A DNA stretch of 64,000 nucleotides from Selaginella tamariscina (GCA_003024785.1 PUQB01000092.1:1-64000); one strand, 5' to 3'; numbered from the stretch's first letter, positions 1 through 11,379 are shown. A program made the numbers and translations. Notes: generated by a model not told the origin, from the sequence alone.

Positions 1-72
1 GATTCATGAATGAAGCAATCGTCTCAACTCTTATTGAAGAAGAACACAATAACATTATTAGGGATTGAGAGG
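1..72 (+). mobile_element. ParB-like element copy A, 5' fragment
   Basis: This stretch is the reverse-complement counterpart of about 27775-27840 and 23270-23335. It encodes the same peptide core (NEAIV..LIEEEHN..I, then REIER in the other copies). The match stops abruptly at the TG that begins an LTR at 73. It is therefore the left remnant of a copy that resumes at about 5130 and 6924. Its true 5' end lies outside the window. Confidence 0.75.
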
Positions 73-560
73 TGTTAAATAGGAAAACAGGAAAACCTCA
101 CCTTTTCCTGTTTAACCATTTTCCTTTCTCTCAACTCTTTATATCAACTCTCCACATATGTATATTATAAACACCTTCTCTCAGTGCCACAATGACTGGT
201 CAAAGAACGGATTTTGGCTATTGCCTTGTTAGATCCATTCATTGAGAATATATATGTCACACACACAAGATCTTATAATATGCACCTTCATTTCTAACAC
301 AAATAGAAGAGAACAAAGTGTGGAGACTCTCTCTCTCCTGCTGGAACTTCTTATGGAGACCCTCTCTCTCTTGTTGAACTTCTTGTGGAGACCCCTTATC
401 CTTGCCCTAACTACCTCTTAATTCCCCTTCCTCTCGCCACATCATCCTTTTCCTTCTGAGACTTCCTTTTCCTTTTCCTTACTCTCCTTTTCCTTATTCA
501 ACTTTTCCTCTCGGTAAGGATTTTCTTTCTTCACAGCCTTTCCTTCCATGCTTACTCCAA
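73..560 (-). repeat. Left LTR (3' LTR), aligned part
   Basis: It aligns with 4622-5128, including the TGTTAAA start, the TTTTCCTTTCTCTCAACT block, a TA-rich stretch, and copies of a short unit ending CTTCTTGTGGAGACC. It may continue further right, but the other LTR is truncated, so its true end cannot be set by comparison. Confidence 0.65.
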
Positions 561-1082
561 ACCTTCCTACCCTTATTCTCTCCACAATAGGTTCTCCTAA
601 TATTTTACCTTAACACTACCCCTCCTTATTCGTTGTTGTGTCCTCATGTCAACTATCCTACTCCTTCCTTTGGATGTTGATCTTCTTAGTACTGTGGATT
701 CTCTCCTTTATACTTCCAAAAATTGTTCTTCACTTTCCTAAGTTCATGGTTGAAAGTTGATACCTTAAGTTGCAACACTTGATTTTCTGCATCTTGTTCC
801 TTAGGATCAGCATTTACTTTCTCTTCCTGTTCTGAATAGTTTTTCCTTCATGTTCCTTTGGCTTATTTTTGTGTTTATATTCACTTGCTTTAAAGGATCT
901 GTGGTATACACATATCTATACTTTGCAAGTTGTTCTTGCAAATCAATCTTATACTAGAATTCTATGTATCTTATTCAATAGTGTAGTAGTGTACATCAGA
1001 GGATTCCTTTTGCGAATAAAAGGGTGACTACCTTATTTTCTACTGCCTGCTACCTCCTATTGCTAGCCTAGCCTTCTACCTC

Positions 1083-1235
1083 TGCCATGTCACCTACCTG
1101 CCACATCAGCATCCTGCCACGTCAGCAACCTGCCATGTCAGCATCATGATATGTCAGCTTGTCATGTTAGCTTCCTGCCATGTCAGCTTCTACCACATCA
1201 GCCCCGCCATGTCAACCGCATGCTACATCAGCCAT
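1083..1235. repeat. Minisatellite of about 17 bp, CTGCCACGTCAGC type
   Basis: About nine imperfect tandem units resembling TGCCATGTCAGC or TGCCACGTCAGC, with variable joins, lie in the 3' part of the gag-pro element. Several units contain the ACGT core of plant bZIP sites. Open reading frames across it are by-products of the repeat. Confidence 0.7.
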
Positions 1236-1612
1236 TTCCTCAAGTTGCAGCAAGTGGGACTCAGTCTCTCTCAAGCAGCCTTGGGAAGCATCTCCCTCTA
1301 GAAACCACAAAGGTGGTTGCCACCGCCAGTAGACAAATGCACACAAGCTCCCACGTCCTCGCACAATGCGGCCAAGTGCTGGCAACACTATTCTTCATAC
1401 ACCCGGTACTCTCCGATGTCACATGTGGCACGTGCTTCCTCATACGATCCAGCTACTAACGAGACTAAGGTTACCCACATAAACGCGATCGTTCGTTGCA
1501 GACTCCATCTGTGCCCTTGAAAGACCTCTGCGTTGCAGGCTCGCCAGATCGTCCACATGGTCACCCCATGTAGAAGTACCATTGTTCAGCCAGAGCCCAG
1601 GTGGTTCTTCCA
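1236..1612. other. Retroelement-internal sequence, no gene
   Basis: This is moderately GC-rich sequence between the minisatellite and the last recognisable coding piece of the LTR element. Short frames exist on both strands, but none resembles a known protein. Confidence 0.4.
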
Positions 1613-2326
1613 TTACCACCTGTTGTCCGCCCGGATCATATACCGGCCTCGTATCAAGTCTTCCCGAGACAAGCTAGCCCCCCGACATGGCACGCACATG
1701 GGATACATGCTCACTGAGGCAAGCCGTCTCTTATCAATCTTATACGGGATTGCCTTATAAAACTTTTCCTGTAATTCAGGTTTGTCATTTTTCTTCTGCT
1801 GAATTATTTTCTTTCCTTTCAGCACTACATTAAGGTCTATATCTGTCAAGAACTTCAAATCAGGATATGCTTTCAGGATTTCTACTTCTTCCTGATTATC
1901 TAACCCTTTAAACCAATCATATCCTTCTAAAACAAGAGGTCGGATTTCCTTTTTAACATACTTTTTAGTATGATTATAGATCAGTAGTTTTCCTTCTCCT
2001 TCTTTTACCATCATCTTTCCTGTTTTTCCATTCTGAATAACCTTATCAGACTTAATTTATGGTTTGGATAAGAACATAGTATATACAGTGTCCTTTCTTT
2101 TCTTTTGAAGGACAAGCAAGGATATCCTATATTTGAATCCTTTTACTGTGATAGTGACTTCTCTCATTATGTCTAGTGGCCTTACACTCCGTTGATAAGC
2201 CATTTTAAGGTTAAATGGGGCAGGTTGGATTGGTCCTAAACCCATCCTCTTACATTCACCTTCTTTAATAAAATTCACACCTGAACCTCCGTCTATTAAC
2301 ACTCTTTTTAACTTATTCCTGCCCAC
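1613..2326 (-). pseudogene. Retropepsin-like segment and downstream polyprotein piece
   Basis: The upstream piece (2326-2057) contains VLIDGGSGVNFI followed by a run typical of the plant Gag-Asp protease family, in which the active site is normally D-S/T-G. Here it reads D-G-G, so the catalytic triplet is altered. A second frame (2014-1613) contains GYDWFKGLDNQEEVEILKAY and continues the polyprotein after a frame interruption. Nothing recognisable as reverse transcriptase follows. The protein would have processed Gag-Pol in virus-like particles; this copy is dead. Assignment to a retroelement protease is firm, to a particular lineage is not. Confidence 0.65.
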
Positions 2327-2339
2327 AAAGACTGTGATA

Positions 2340-4560
2340 CAAGGAACTTGTCCATCAAATCACCATCATAAAGTACTTCCTTATCCATTTTACAAACTGT
2401 ATATCCTTCACTCGAAGGTGATGTTTGTTGAACTAAACTTAATGCATTCAATATCTGGTTTCTTATGTAAGGAGCTACATGTATCAACTGTCCAAACATA
2501 ACCTTTACCTCCTGATTTATAGCTTGGTGATACATGGAGTCCATTGTTTTATCCTGTAATGGTAACAATGAAAAACCTTGTTTACCTTTGTCTATAGCAC
2601 CTTTATCTATGCCTTTTAATTCGTTATCAGTTCGACCTTTTCGGTCAGGATTTTTTTCCTACTCGTTTACATTTTCCTATAACAAGCCCTCCTTTTGTTA
2701 GGAATAGTACCTACCTCTCCTTCTCCATAACAAGAAAATTCCTTCTCGTTCCTTTGAAGAGCTATAACTGCCCTTGCGATGGGTGGATACTCATCTTTTC
2801 CTTTCTCTATTTGAATTAGCCGTGTTGTAGGCTGCACATTAGTTATCCTAGTAGAAGTAGGAGGTTGTACATTCCGCCTAGGACATTCCCTAAAGATGTG
2901 TCCTGTTTCACCACATGTATAACAAACCTAGGAAGGAAAATTCCTACCCTATGATCCTTGTCTATCACTTATCTGATTATATTGCTCATTTCTACCTCTT
3001 TAACCTTGATAAGGTCTTTCTTCTCCTCTATATTGTTTATCATCTCTTTCTCTATAGGATCTATCCTTTTGTCGTCCATTATATGGACCATTTCTTTCTC
3101 CATAATACCTATCCTCTCCATTTTCATAAAGAACATCATTCCTTCTCTCATAATATCCAAAGTTCCTATTTTGATAAGGAATCTCATTCCTTATGCCATA
3201 TCATATATTATTTCTGTTCTCATAAGGAATAACATTATCATTCCTATCATTCGCACGATTCCTATTAGGTGGGAACCTTCTAGGAGGTGGACATTCCTCC
3301 ATTCTCTATTCTCTCTCTATACAAGCCACATTCTGGTTCAGGAACTGCCTGCAATTCCGAGCCACATGTCCTTCCTTTTCACATATTTGGCATGTAGGCA
3401 ATTACAGCCTACATTCCTCCACTATATGGCCAGGATTATTACATTTAGTGCACCATACCTTTGCCTTTATCTCTCCTTAACCATCATTCCTTCAAAGTTT
3501 TCATCATTTGAGCCAATGCTTTCTCATTTATTAGATATTTACGAACCTTTACTACATCAGCTTCCTCTTCTTCCTCTTCATCAGAGGATTCTTTTTTTTT
3601 TTCATATACTTTCAGCTTTCCTTTTGCAATCTTTTCTATCTGCCTTCCTTCTTCTTCTTATATATTTTTAATTGAGTAATAAGATCCTCTCTATCCTTTT
3701 CATTGATAGTGAGTGCTAAATCTCTATATAGTTTTAACAACCCTTGCTTATACCATTGCAATAAGGCATCCATCTTTACATATGCCTTACATTTTTTTCA
3801 TGTTTCTTAAAATGATGTGTATATTCATTTATCTTTTCTGTTTTGCCTTGAAGATAGTTCTTAACTTCTCTAAATGTTCCTCCGGCAATTCCTCCTTTCT
3901 AAAGTATTCCTAAAAAGCCTCAGTAACCTTCTGATAATCCTCTCTGACTTCCTTTTCAAGATCATAATACCAATCAGATGCATTTCCTTTCAATATATAT
4001 GGAAATATAAGCAGTTTTTTCTGCATTCGTCACCTTATACAATTTTACTAACTCTTCAAACTGTTGTAAATGTCTTTTTGGATTTTCCTGCAGAAAATGT
4101 GGGATACATCACCGTACCCCAAACATTCTCGGGAAAAGTGCCATATTTGTAATAATCCTTTGCTCCGCTGTATTTCCTCTTACACTTTCCTCCCTTCCTC
4201 TCCGGAGTTCTCAAGAGATCCTTCTCCTTGCAATCTTGATATATGAACAGGCACTCCCCTTCCTCTCACAGTCTCCTCTAAACTAACTATTTGATACTGC
4301 CTCTAGTTCTCTGGATCATACTCAGATTTCTATATTGTTTCTGCAATATCCTCTACTATCTTTCCAAAGATATTTTGACGTCTATTTTTGTCAAATTCAT
4401 GTTGTTGTTGGGCAGCCACTCTATTGGCCTGCCTTTGGTTCCTCTAATCAGCTAATACTGGATCAGGACGATGGTTTCTCCATGACTCCATTCATTCTTT
4501 TCCTATACACATCCGGCTCTACATCTTCTGAGCCATTTTCAGAATGAAAATTCTGTCACT
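2340..4560 (-). pseudogene. Gag relic with three CCHC zinc knuckles
   Basis: Read on the minus strand, three C-x2-C-x4-H-x4-C knuckles are visible: 3452-3411 (CTKCNNPGHIVEEC), 3392-3351 (CQICEKEGHVARNC) and 2924-2883 (CYTCGETGHIFREC). The first two are about 20 bp apart. The third follows a linker of roughly 140 codons rich in Tyr, Arg, Gly and Glu. The frame is broken by several stops and shifts. A conserved-looking segment with LMDKFLVSQSLWAG precedes the protease. Upstream (3500-4560) is a charged region expected of the capsid part. Gag packages element RNA; the knuckles are the RNA-binding part. Confidence 0.75.
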
Positions 4561-4621
4561 TTACCTCTTTTCTCGATGAATGCTAACACTGCAATGGCAA
4601 AATCCCTCCATGGTTGCCAAA

Positions 4622-5128
4622 TGTTAAACAGGAAAACATGAAAACCTCACATTTTCATGTTTAACCGTTTTCCTTTCTCTCAACTGTCAAGAAAGGCTAC
4701 ACACTTTCTTTAAATCATCTCTCCATATATGTATATATTAAAACACCTTCTCTTAGTGCCGCAATGACTGGTCTCCAAAGTCAAGGGCAAGAACGAATTT
4801 TGGCTATTGCCTTGTTAGATCCATTCATTGAGAATATACATGGCACACACACAAGATCTTATAATATGCACCTTCCTTTCTAACATGAATACAAGAGAAC
4901 AAAGTGTGGAGACTCTCTCTCTCCTATTGGAACTTCTTGTGGAGACCTCTCTCTCCTACTGGAACTTCTTGTGGAGACCTTCTCTCTCCTACTGGAACTT
5001 CTTGTGGAGACCCCTTCTCCCTTGCCCTAACTACCTCTTAACTCCCCTTCCTCTCACCACATCATCCTTTTCCTTCTGAGACTTCCTTTTCCTTTTCCTT
5101 ACTCTCCTTTTTCGCCTTTCCTTCCATG
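4622..5128 (-). repeat. Right LTR (5' LTR), truncated
   Basis: It begins TGTTAAACAGG like the left LTR. It carries three tandem copies (4913-5015) of a unit of about 33 bp, CTCTCTCCTACTGGAACTTC followed by TTGTGGAGACC, where the left LTR has two diverged copies. It ends abruptly next to ParB-like element sequence, missing the outer part of the LTR. Confidence 0.7.
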
Positions 5129-5129
5129 G

Positions 5130-5304
5130 AAAAGAGAAATCAAACAGAGAATTTTCATTGGTTGTCATGGTAAATGTCCACATGATATCATTTTTTGTTT
5201 GAAGTTAGACTATCTCTTTCAAAAGCTTAAGAAGATGGGTGCACTTAAGGAGATGGATGCACTTGTGGAGATTTGGTCATCATGCAGTTTCACAACTTGA
5301 CACT
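5130..5304 (+). mobile_element. ParB-like element copy A, middle fragment
   Basis: This is the reverse complement of 26395-26570 and similar to pieces of 20200-20480. It ends with AACTTGACACT, where the solo LTR is inserted, and the element resumes at 6924. The intact junction is visible in copy B as AACTTGACACTGCTGCTGAA. Confidence 0.8.
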
Positions 5305-6923
5305 TGTCATAGTTTCTACTATGACTCCCTTTTTACTTTGGACATTAACTATTATTACCTATTTTACTATGTTGATAAGCCTTAGGTGTAGAAGAAACAT
5401 GCCCACTTAGTGCACTTGGATATCTAGTAATGGTCCGACCAGGTGTCATTAGGTATTTGCAAGAAACTCTGGGCGAAGCTAGCACTTCCATCTAGAAAAC
5501 TCTTACCTTAATTTTCCATGTCCCGGTTGGGTTAAAGTTCTAGCATGTTGAATATGTTTAGAAATACCTCTAGGTTTGACAGGTTAGGGTTTAAGGGTCG
5601 ATGAATAATTCACCAAGTATATTCCCTTTAGGAATGAGATTTTGTGCCAGCCCACTTATGTAAACAGGAAAACAGGGGGGGCCTTGTCACATAAATAAAG
5701 TAGAGTATGTAGGAGAGCTCTTGGGTTCATGACTGAGTTCGTTGTTCTTCTACTATGCAAGCTCTAGCTTATGTCGTTAAGGCACAACCCTCTGTTGTGC
5801 CGTTCTAACTTCTATGTGACAAGGGTACGTCCCACTTTCAGGGTAGATCCATGCCTGCCTGGGAGGTTTTCTCGGGATGCACGTTCTAAGAGGTAGAGGT
5901 TGAGGCTTGTCTTTAGCCTCCTCCTCCAGATTAAGCTAGGTGTAGCACTCATGGCCAAACAAGGCACATTCGTGTCTTTGTTCAACTGTGGGCATGGATC
6001 TTGTTTGACAGGTTTACATTACCCAGTTCCTAAAAGTTCACCAAGGGGTTTTAGAGTTGGCATTTAGGAGCCACGTTTGTGGCACTTGGTACAACTCTTG
6101 AATCTAAGGGCTATGGCATGATAGCCCACATCCTAAAAGGCAATCACTAGGCTAAACGTCACACGATACAATGCCCAAGGCACGCCCTTTAGAGTTGTGT
6201 CATGGGATTGTTGCCAAGGGGGATACTCTAGTAAACAAGCATGCTTGTGCTTGCACTAGGTTGCTTAGCTTTGGGCATCTACTCAAGGGGAGGTTAGGTC
6301 TTGTAACTAGGTGTGCTTTGGCACACTTGGCTAGAGGACGTTCTCCTTAAGATCTAAGGGTTGAACAACCTAAGCTCATTAGCATAAGCTCTATCATGAG
6401 ACACTCGCAAGGTCATGTACTTAAGGTTATCCAAACCTAGCCTTAAGGAGTTTGCTTAGCAGAAGACTCATGTTCGCCAATGGCGCACACTCTTGTCCTC
6501 ACTAAGTACTAGCCCTAAGTCTAGGGTATAACTTGGCCGCTCGAGTGGTTCAGGGTACCCCTTGTCGCCCTAAAGGGGTTGTACTCCCAGATAAGGGTGA
6601 TTCCTCAAGGGGTAAGTGACGATGCCTTAACTCTGTCACGGGGGTGTGAGACACATCTCCTTTGTGGGGTTAGGGCATGAGCCTGTCTAGGTCTACTGGG
6701 ATAGGATCCTAAAGTCTACTTGGGTTATCCTCTAGGGTTCGAAGGATGGTCATTATAGGGGACTAAGGGTAGGACTCTAAGTCTTCTGTTTAACTAGGCA
6801 TTTGAGTTAGATTCTTGGGGTCATCTTAAAAGACTTAGCATTACTCACACAAGGAATTGATGCGGAGGGCCACTTGGTGGCCACGTGTTGCCACATGTTA
6901 GCCCTCTAGTTAAAACTCTAACA
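5305..6923. mobile_element. Solo LTR, 1619 bp, with 5-bp target-site duplication
   Basis: The insert starts TGTCATAG and ends CTCTAACA, the TG...CA termini of LTRs. It is flanked on both sides by ACACT (5300-5304 and 6924-6928), whereas the uninterrupted copy at about 20205-20225 has ACACT only once. No coding sequence is present, and GC content is clearly higher than in the neighbouring DNA. This is the expected product of unequal recombination between the two LTRs of one element. The family is not identifiable from the LTR alone. Confidence 0.85.
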
Positions 6924-7895
6924 ACACTGCTGCTGAATTTGCTTAACAAACATTATAGTATTGCAGAAGAGGTGATTCGTAAGATTGATTTTGCTAGCAA
7001 ATATATTATAAACCTCTCGAATTCTATGATATAAAAAAGAAAAGCAAGCCATACTTCTTGAAGAATGAAAGATTAATTGGGCTTCATTGGGAGATCAATC
7101 AGTTAAAGATAATGAATAACGCATATATCTTAGTGGTTGACAACTCTCCTCAAAAGGCTATGCTCAACCAAAACATTGCTTGTATTTATCCAATCACTTT
7201 CAACCCATATTCTTATATTAATACGATGGATAAACTAGTGAACTACTTGGATACGTGCCTCAAAAGAAGAATCTTAAGAACTTTTATGAACAATATCCAC
7301 CATATATAACATACCCTGATGCTTTTCTTTCTCGTGATTTTGAATTTTATAAATTAAAGGAGAACAATCGGGCACTTTACAATATTATTAGGGAACATCA
7401 TTTTTTAAATAAGCCTTTATGTCCTTTGTTCTTATCACAGCTTATGTATTAACAAGGATGGCAACTCCTAACTACATTCGTGAGAGTGTTAGGTAGTGGC
7501 AACAATATAAAGATATTAACCAAAATGAATCGATTAATCCGGAAGTGATGACTTAAACAAAATAAAGAGATTTTCTATATGATTAAGAGAAAGTAATTAC
7601 AAATAGATTAATGTTGATAAGAAAATGATTTCATTTATAATTATGTTTAGTATTTTTTAATTATTATAAAATATTTTTACAATGAAGAGTAATATAATAT
7701 TCTAAAATATGTTAGGAATATTCTTTACTAAGTAAGGTTAATGAAGGATTAATTTATTAATTAATTAATATTTAAGGCTTAAATATATATTTATTAAATA
7801 ATTAATTAATAATTAAAACTTAAGTATTAATTAGTAATTTATTTTAAATCCCTATTTTCATATATCATGCCTATTTTAGTTACAACGTGCATGTT
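6924..7895 (+). mobile_element. ParB-like element copy A, 3' fragment
   Basis: It is closely similar to the reverse complement of 19230-20215 (copy B) and of 26040-26400 (copy C). Shared peptides include SPQKAMLNQNIA, YPITFNPYSY/HPITFDPYSN and LVNYLDTCL (7130-7260), then FEFYKLKENNRALYNII (7340-7390). The frame is interrupted. Similarity with copy B continues through TTAATTAATTA-rich sequence and stops near GTTACAACGTGCAT (7878-7891), which is probably close to the element's 3' end. The protein is unrecognised. Confidence 0.75.
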
Positions 7896-8367
7896 TATTG
7901 TTCATGAGAATATAGACTTGAATAGAAGCACATGTGCATATTATCATAATTAACATAATGGTTTAAATAAGTAATTTTCCCTTTCTTAATGAAAATATAT
8001 TATGAACCTTATGAATCATTCAAGACGCTTAAGAAGGTAAAACAATTTAACTATGGGTTTACTCAAAAATTCAAATATAAGAATAAATTTGACTAAATAA
8101 TTATTTTTATTTTTGCGTAAAGATACAAGAATTAAGACCCAGAAATAGTATTATTTTAGAATGATTTACTCTTTTCAATGCTCCATACCTATACATCTAA
8201 TGTTCCATATCTACAACATGATAAGATTTAACATTGTTAATCACAATAATAATCAACAGCAATATTTAAAAGTGGTAATAGCAATTGTTCTTATAATTCC
8301 TAACACTCTTAGTAACGTATATTATATTAATAAAGATTTTCACATCAATTTATCACCTTACACATCT
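7896..8367. other. AT-rich spacer
   Basis: No gene seen. Short frames occur, but none with protein-like composition. It lies between the end of ParB-like copy A and the Dof-type finger gene. Confidence 0.5.
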
Positions 8368-8899
8368 CTATGAGGAATTAGGATTCATTTTCTCCATTGC
8401 CTTGAGATTCTTTGAGTAAAGTTTACCTCCTTTAGTAAAATGTTTCTCACACCTCAAACACCTATAGCGTTCCTGATTGATCTTCCCATTGTTGTAATGG
8501 CTAAACTTCGTTGGCCCTTCACAAAATATACAGTCTGGTGGTGGCTCAATTGGGCGCGGAAACTTCTCATATTTTACTTTCTTTCCCTTATTCTCTCCTA
8601 TGGAGCATGAATCCTTCTCTGTGGGCGGCATCCCTATTGGATTCTTTCTCGTTCATTCCCATCTTCATACATTTTCACCACAATTAAATCATCATCTGCA
8701 CACATTACAATATTAATATATTTTATTTATAAACAGTTTGGATAATAAATTGGGCACCTGGTTTTGAAAAGGAATATTCGATTGGGGTTAAAGCAGCAGA
8801 TGCCTCTTCTTCTTTCCACATCTTCTTCAGCCTTGTATGCTCTTTATTGTCCCATCCATCGAGATCTCCAAGATCAATCATATCTTCCATGTCATCCAT
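8368..8899 (-). pseudogene. Divergent Dof-type zinc-finger gene or fragment
   Basis: A first exon (8899 to about 8755) encodes an acidic leader with LGDLDGWDNKEHTRLKKMW. A possible 50-bp intron (about 8754-8705, GT...CAG) leads to DDDLIVVKMYEDGNERERIQ and then a TAG. From 8631 another frame gives MPPTEKDSC, then a Dof-like finger: CIFC, TKFSHYNNGKINQERYRC, CLRC, HFTKGGKL. Dof factors bind AAAG-core promoter DNA through a C-x2-C-x21-C-x2-C finger. Here the spacer appears to be 20 residues and the finger sits near the C-terminus, only about 18 residues from the stop (8368), whereas it is usually N-terminal. The two parts are out of frame, so this is a decayed gene or has an unrecognised splice. 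A partial duplicate lies at 16080-17650. Confidence 0.5.
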
Positions 8900-10030
8900 C
8901 TTTATGCACATATAAATATGATTAATACACACATATGTATGCCATCTACCTAAATATCTAATAATGTATATGGCTACGAGCATGCAACAAAAGCATGTAG
9001 CTCTAGAGTATGTTTATATAAAGGCTTAATACTGTCACGTATGTGAACTACAAGTACATGCATATGTGGAAAAACTAAGAAGGGAGTAAACATTTGCATT
9101 ACATAGACGCACCATACATACACATATCATGTAAAATAAAGCTGCATCAAAATCGGTAAACACAATATTGTATGGATTTATTTAAAATCAAACACACATT
9201 TAATTCCTCTATTTATAAATATAAAAAACATAATTTATGCCATATTAATAACTTATCTCATTCATTAGTAAAGCAAAATAATCTAAAAGAGTCATCCGCA
9301 AAAGGGGAATTAAAAAAGAAAAAAAGGAATTAAAAAAGAAGGGGGGAAAAAAAAGAGCAAACTTACGCATCTATAATGAATACCGAAAGAACAATATGCA
9401 AGATATCTTAGGAAGATAACCTTAACAAGTAGAGAAATAAATAAAACACACACATATATATTATTTTGCATTCATATATGATATACCTCACTAGCGGCTT
9501 GAATTAAGTTATCTCTTGCCAAAGAATTCAATCGCTTTAGGAATTGGGTGACTTCTAGGAAAGAATCAGATCTAGGGTAGGGTTAAGTCTTTTCTTATAT
9601 ATAATCACACAGTCACGAACAATCACGTGCACACACCAGGGATCACGTGTGATCACGTGCCTGTGAATATGCACGTGAATAACACAATTATTCAACATAA
9701 TCCTAAATTTAAAAATCATAATTTAAAATGCATTTTAAAGTTGGATAGAAATTTTGTTTAAGATTAAGTATGCGAACAATACATGAAACATTTACACTTG
9801 TATTTAATTTTAAAGCTATATAGAAAATTTTATTTAGGATAAGTTTGTGCATTTCACACATACACTATATAAAATATCTAAACACATTTGACATGCACAT
9901 GAGAGTACACATGGAACACTTGAAAGAAGGATAAATATGTAAAGAAAAAGATGAATAAAATATTCTAGATTTGATCATAATTTTAAATCACAATTAATAA
10001 ATAGTCCTAAATTTTAAATCTTGGCACATG
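8900..10030. other. Upstream region of the Dof-type gene, duplicated at about 16.5-17.65 kb
   Basis: This DNA is nearly collinear with 16480-17650, including purine-rich runs (9300-9355 and 16865-16905), the CACGTG-rich block and AT-rich flanks. No coding sequence was recognised. The similarity makes it one unit with the downstream Dof-type locus. Confidence 0.6.
9624..9677. promoter_or_regulatory. Cluster of four G-boxes (CACGTG)
   Basis: CACGTG occurs at 9624, 9644, 9654 and 9672. Plant bZIP and bHLH factors bind this hexamer. The cluster is about 730-780 bp upstream of the start of the Dof-type gene on the minus strand. The duplicate locus keeps CACGTG at 17116 and 17133, with CACATG at 17143. 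Regulatory function is inferred from motif density only. Confidence 0.45.
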
Positions 10031-11379
10031 AACATATATAAACATGATCAATATGTCATAAAGAAGAGCAACTAATGCATGCGTAGTGCATACATAAGCA
10101 TTGCACTTACGGGTATGTGTAACCATATAGAATCCCTAATAAAAATTTGTTTGGAAATCCTTGGCCCCAAGGACTTTTTTTAGAAGTTGCTTAGTAATTG
10201 GACACAAGCAGAACTCAACACAATTGTGTTTTTATACTTGTCACAATGAATCAACAAGGGACTGATAAGGCAACTCACTATTTCACACCCCTATTAGGAA
10301 ACATTATTGTCAAGTCAATGATGGGGGAGATAGAGAAACCTAATGAGCTTATAAGGAACATGTCATTTGTCCCAGATGGTATATATCATGGGGAACATTG
10401 CTCCATAGATGTAGACATTAACTAGACCATGAAGTTGCCACCCATGCGGGATAGAAAATTCTTGAGGTGAGGAGGGATGGCATGACTTATGTGCTATTGG
10501 CAAACATTAATGAATTCAATAGTATATAATCTTAAAGCTAAAGCATATTTGTGTTTTTGTGTATATTTGTGCTTGAGTGAAGTCCTCTTAAGAAAAATAA
10601 CGTTGAAATTTAATTAAAAACAATACATTTTAATTTTAATTATGCTAAACTAAACTAGATTAAAGATTATTAAATGCATTATATTAATGATTATGCTATT
10701 TTGTATTATATTATAATATTCGATGTACTTTAACTATGGATAGTTAAAGATTTAGTTCTAAGTCTAATTTGATAATCAAAAACTTAAAATATACTAATAA
10801 TATGTAGGTAAAGGGACTTGAAAATTAAATATACTTTCCTTCCAAGTTTAAATTTTATAATCATAAAAAAAATATGTTTAATATATGTAATATATTTTAA
10901 AATGGAAATAAGTTAAATATGAGAATACACATTATTTTGTCATATGCTAAATACATATGAAAATATGCATTTGCACACAAACTAGTATAAGATGAACACA
11001 TGTATTTACTAGTAAACATATTAAACAAATATTTAATATTAATCAAAAAACACTATGGGTATTTATTTATAAAATAGAACACATACATAATATATCTAAT
11101 ATGCATATAAATTGGAAAATTGAGTGAAATCTAGCGGTACTTAGTCTACAAGACAAATACTTTTTAATTATAAATATACATGTGTGTGTATGTAATTGTA
11201 GAAATTAGTTCATAATATTTTATATATATGTAATTGTAGGATTAGTTGATAATAATGCAAGATCACTCTTAATATATATACAAAAGTGTGCTTGCAAACT
11301 ATTTTTATAGTTAAATTTTAATAGGTAGAGGAATAAATGAATAATGTGTATGTTAATAAAATAGTGTGATGTTTGAGTA

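Larger units (their letters stand above)
73..5128 (-). mobile_element. Ty3/gypsy-like LTR element with gag-protease only (decayed)
   Basis: Two direct repeats, from 73 and from 4622, both begin TGTTAAA and share the same pyrimidine-rich sequence, so they are LTRs. Between them the minus strand encodes a Gag with CCHC zinc knuckles and then a retropepsin-like segment. I see no reverse transcriptase, RNase H or integrase between the protease and the left LTR, so this is a deletion derivative or a non-autonomous element. The right (5') LTR stops abruptly where copy A of the ParB-like element resumes. About 3 kb of copy A is missing across the junction, so the right edge looks like a deletion rather than a clean insertion. 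No target-site duplication is visible. Confidence 0.75.

Noticed and set aside
2958..3671. 237-codon plus-strand frame rich in Ile, Leu, Ser and Phe
   Set aside because: It is antisense to the Gag zinc-knuckle region, which has clear motifs on the minus strand.
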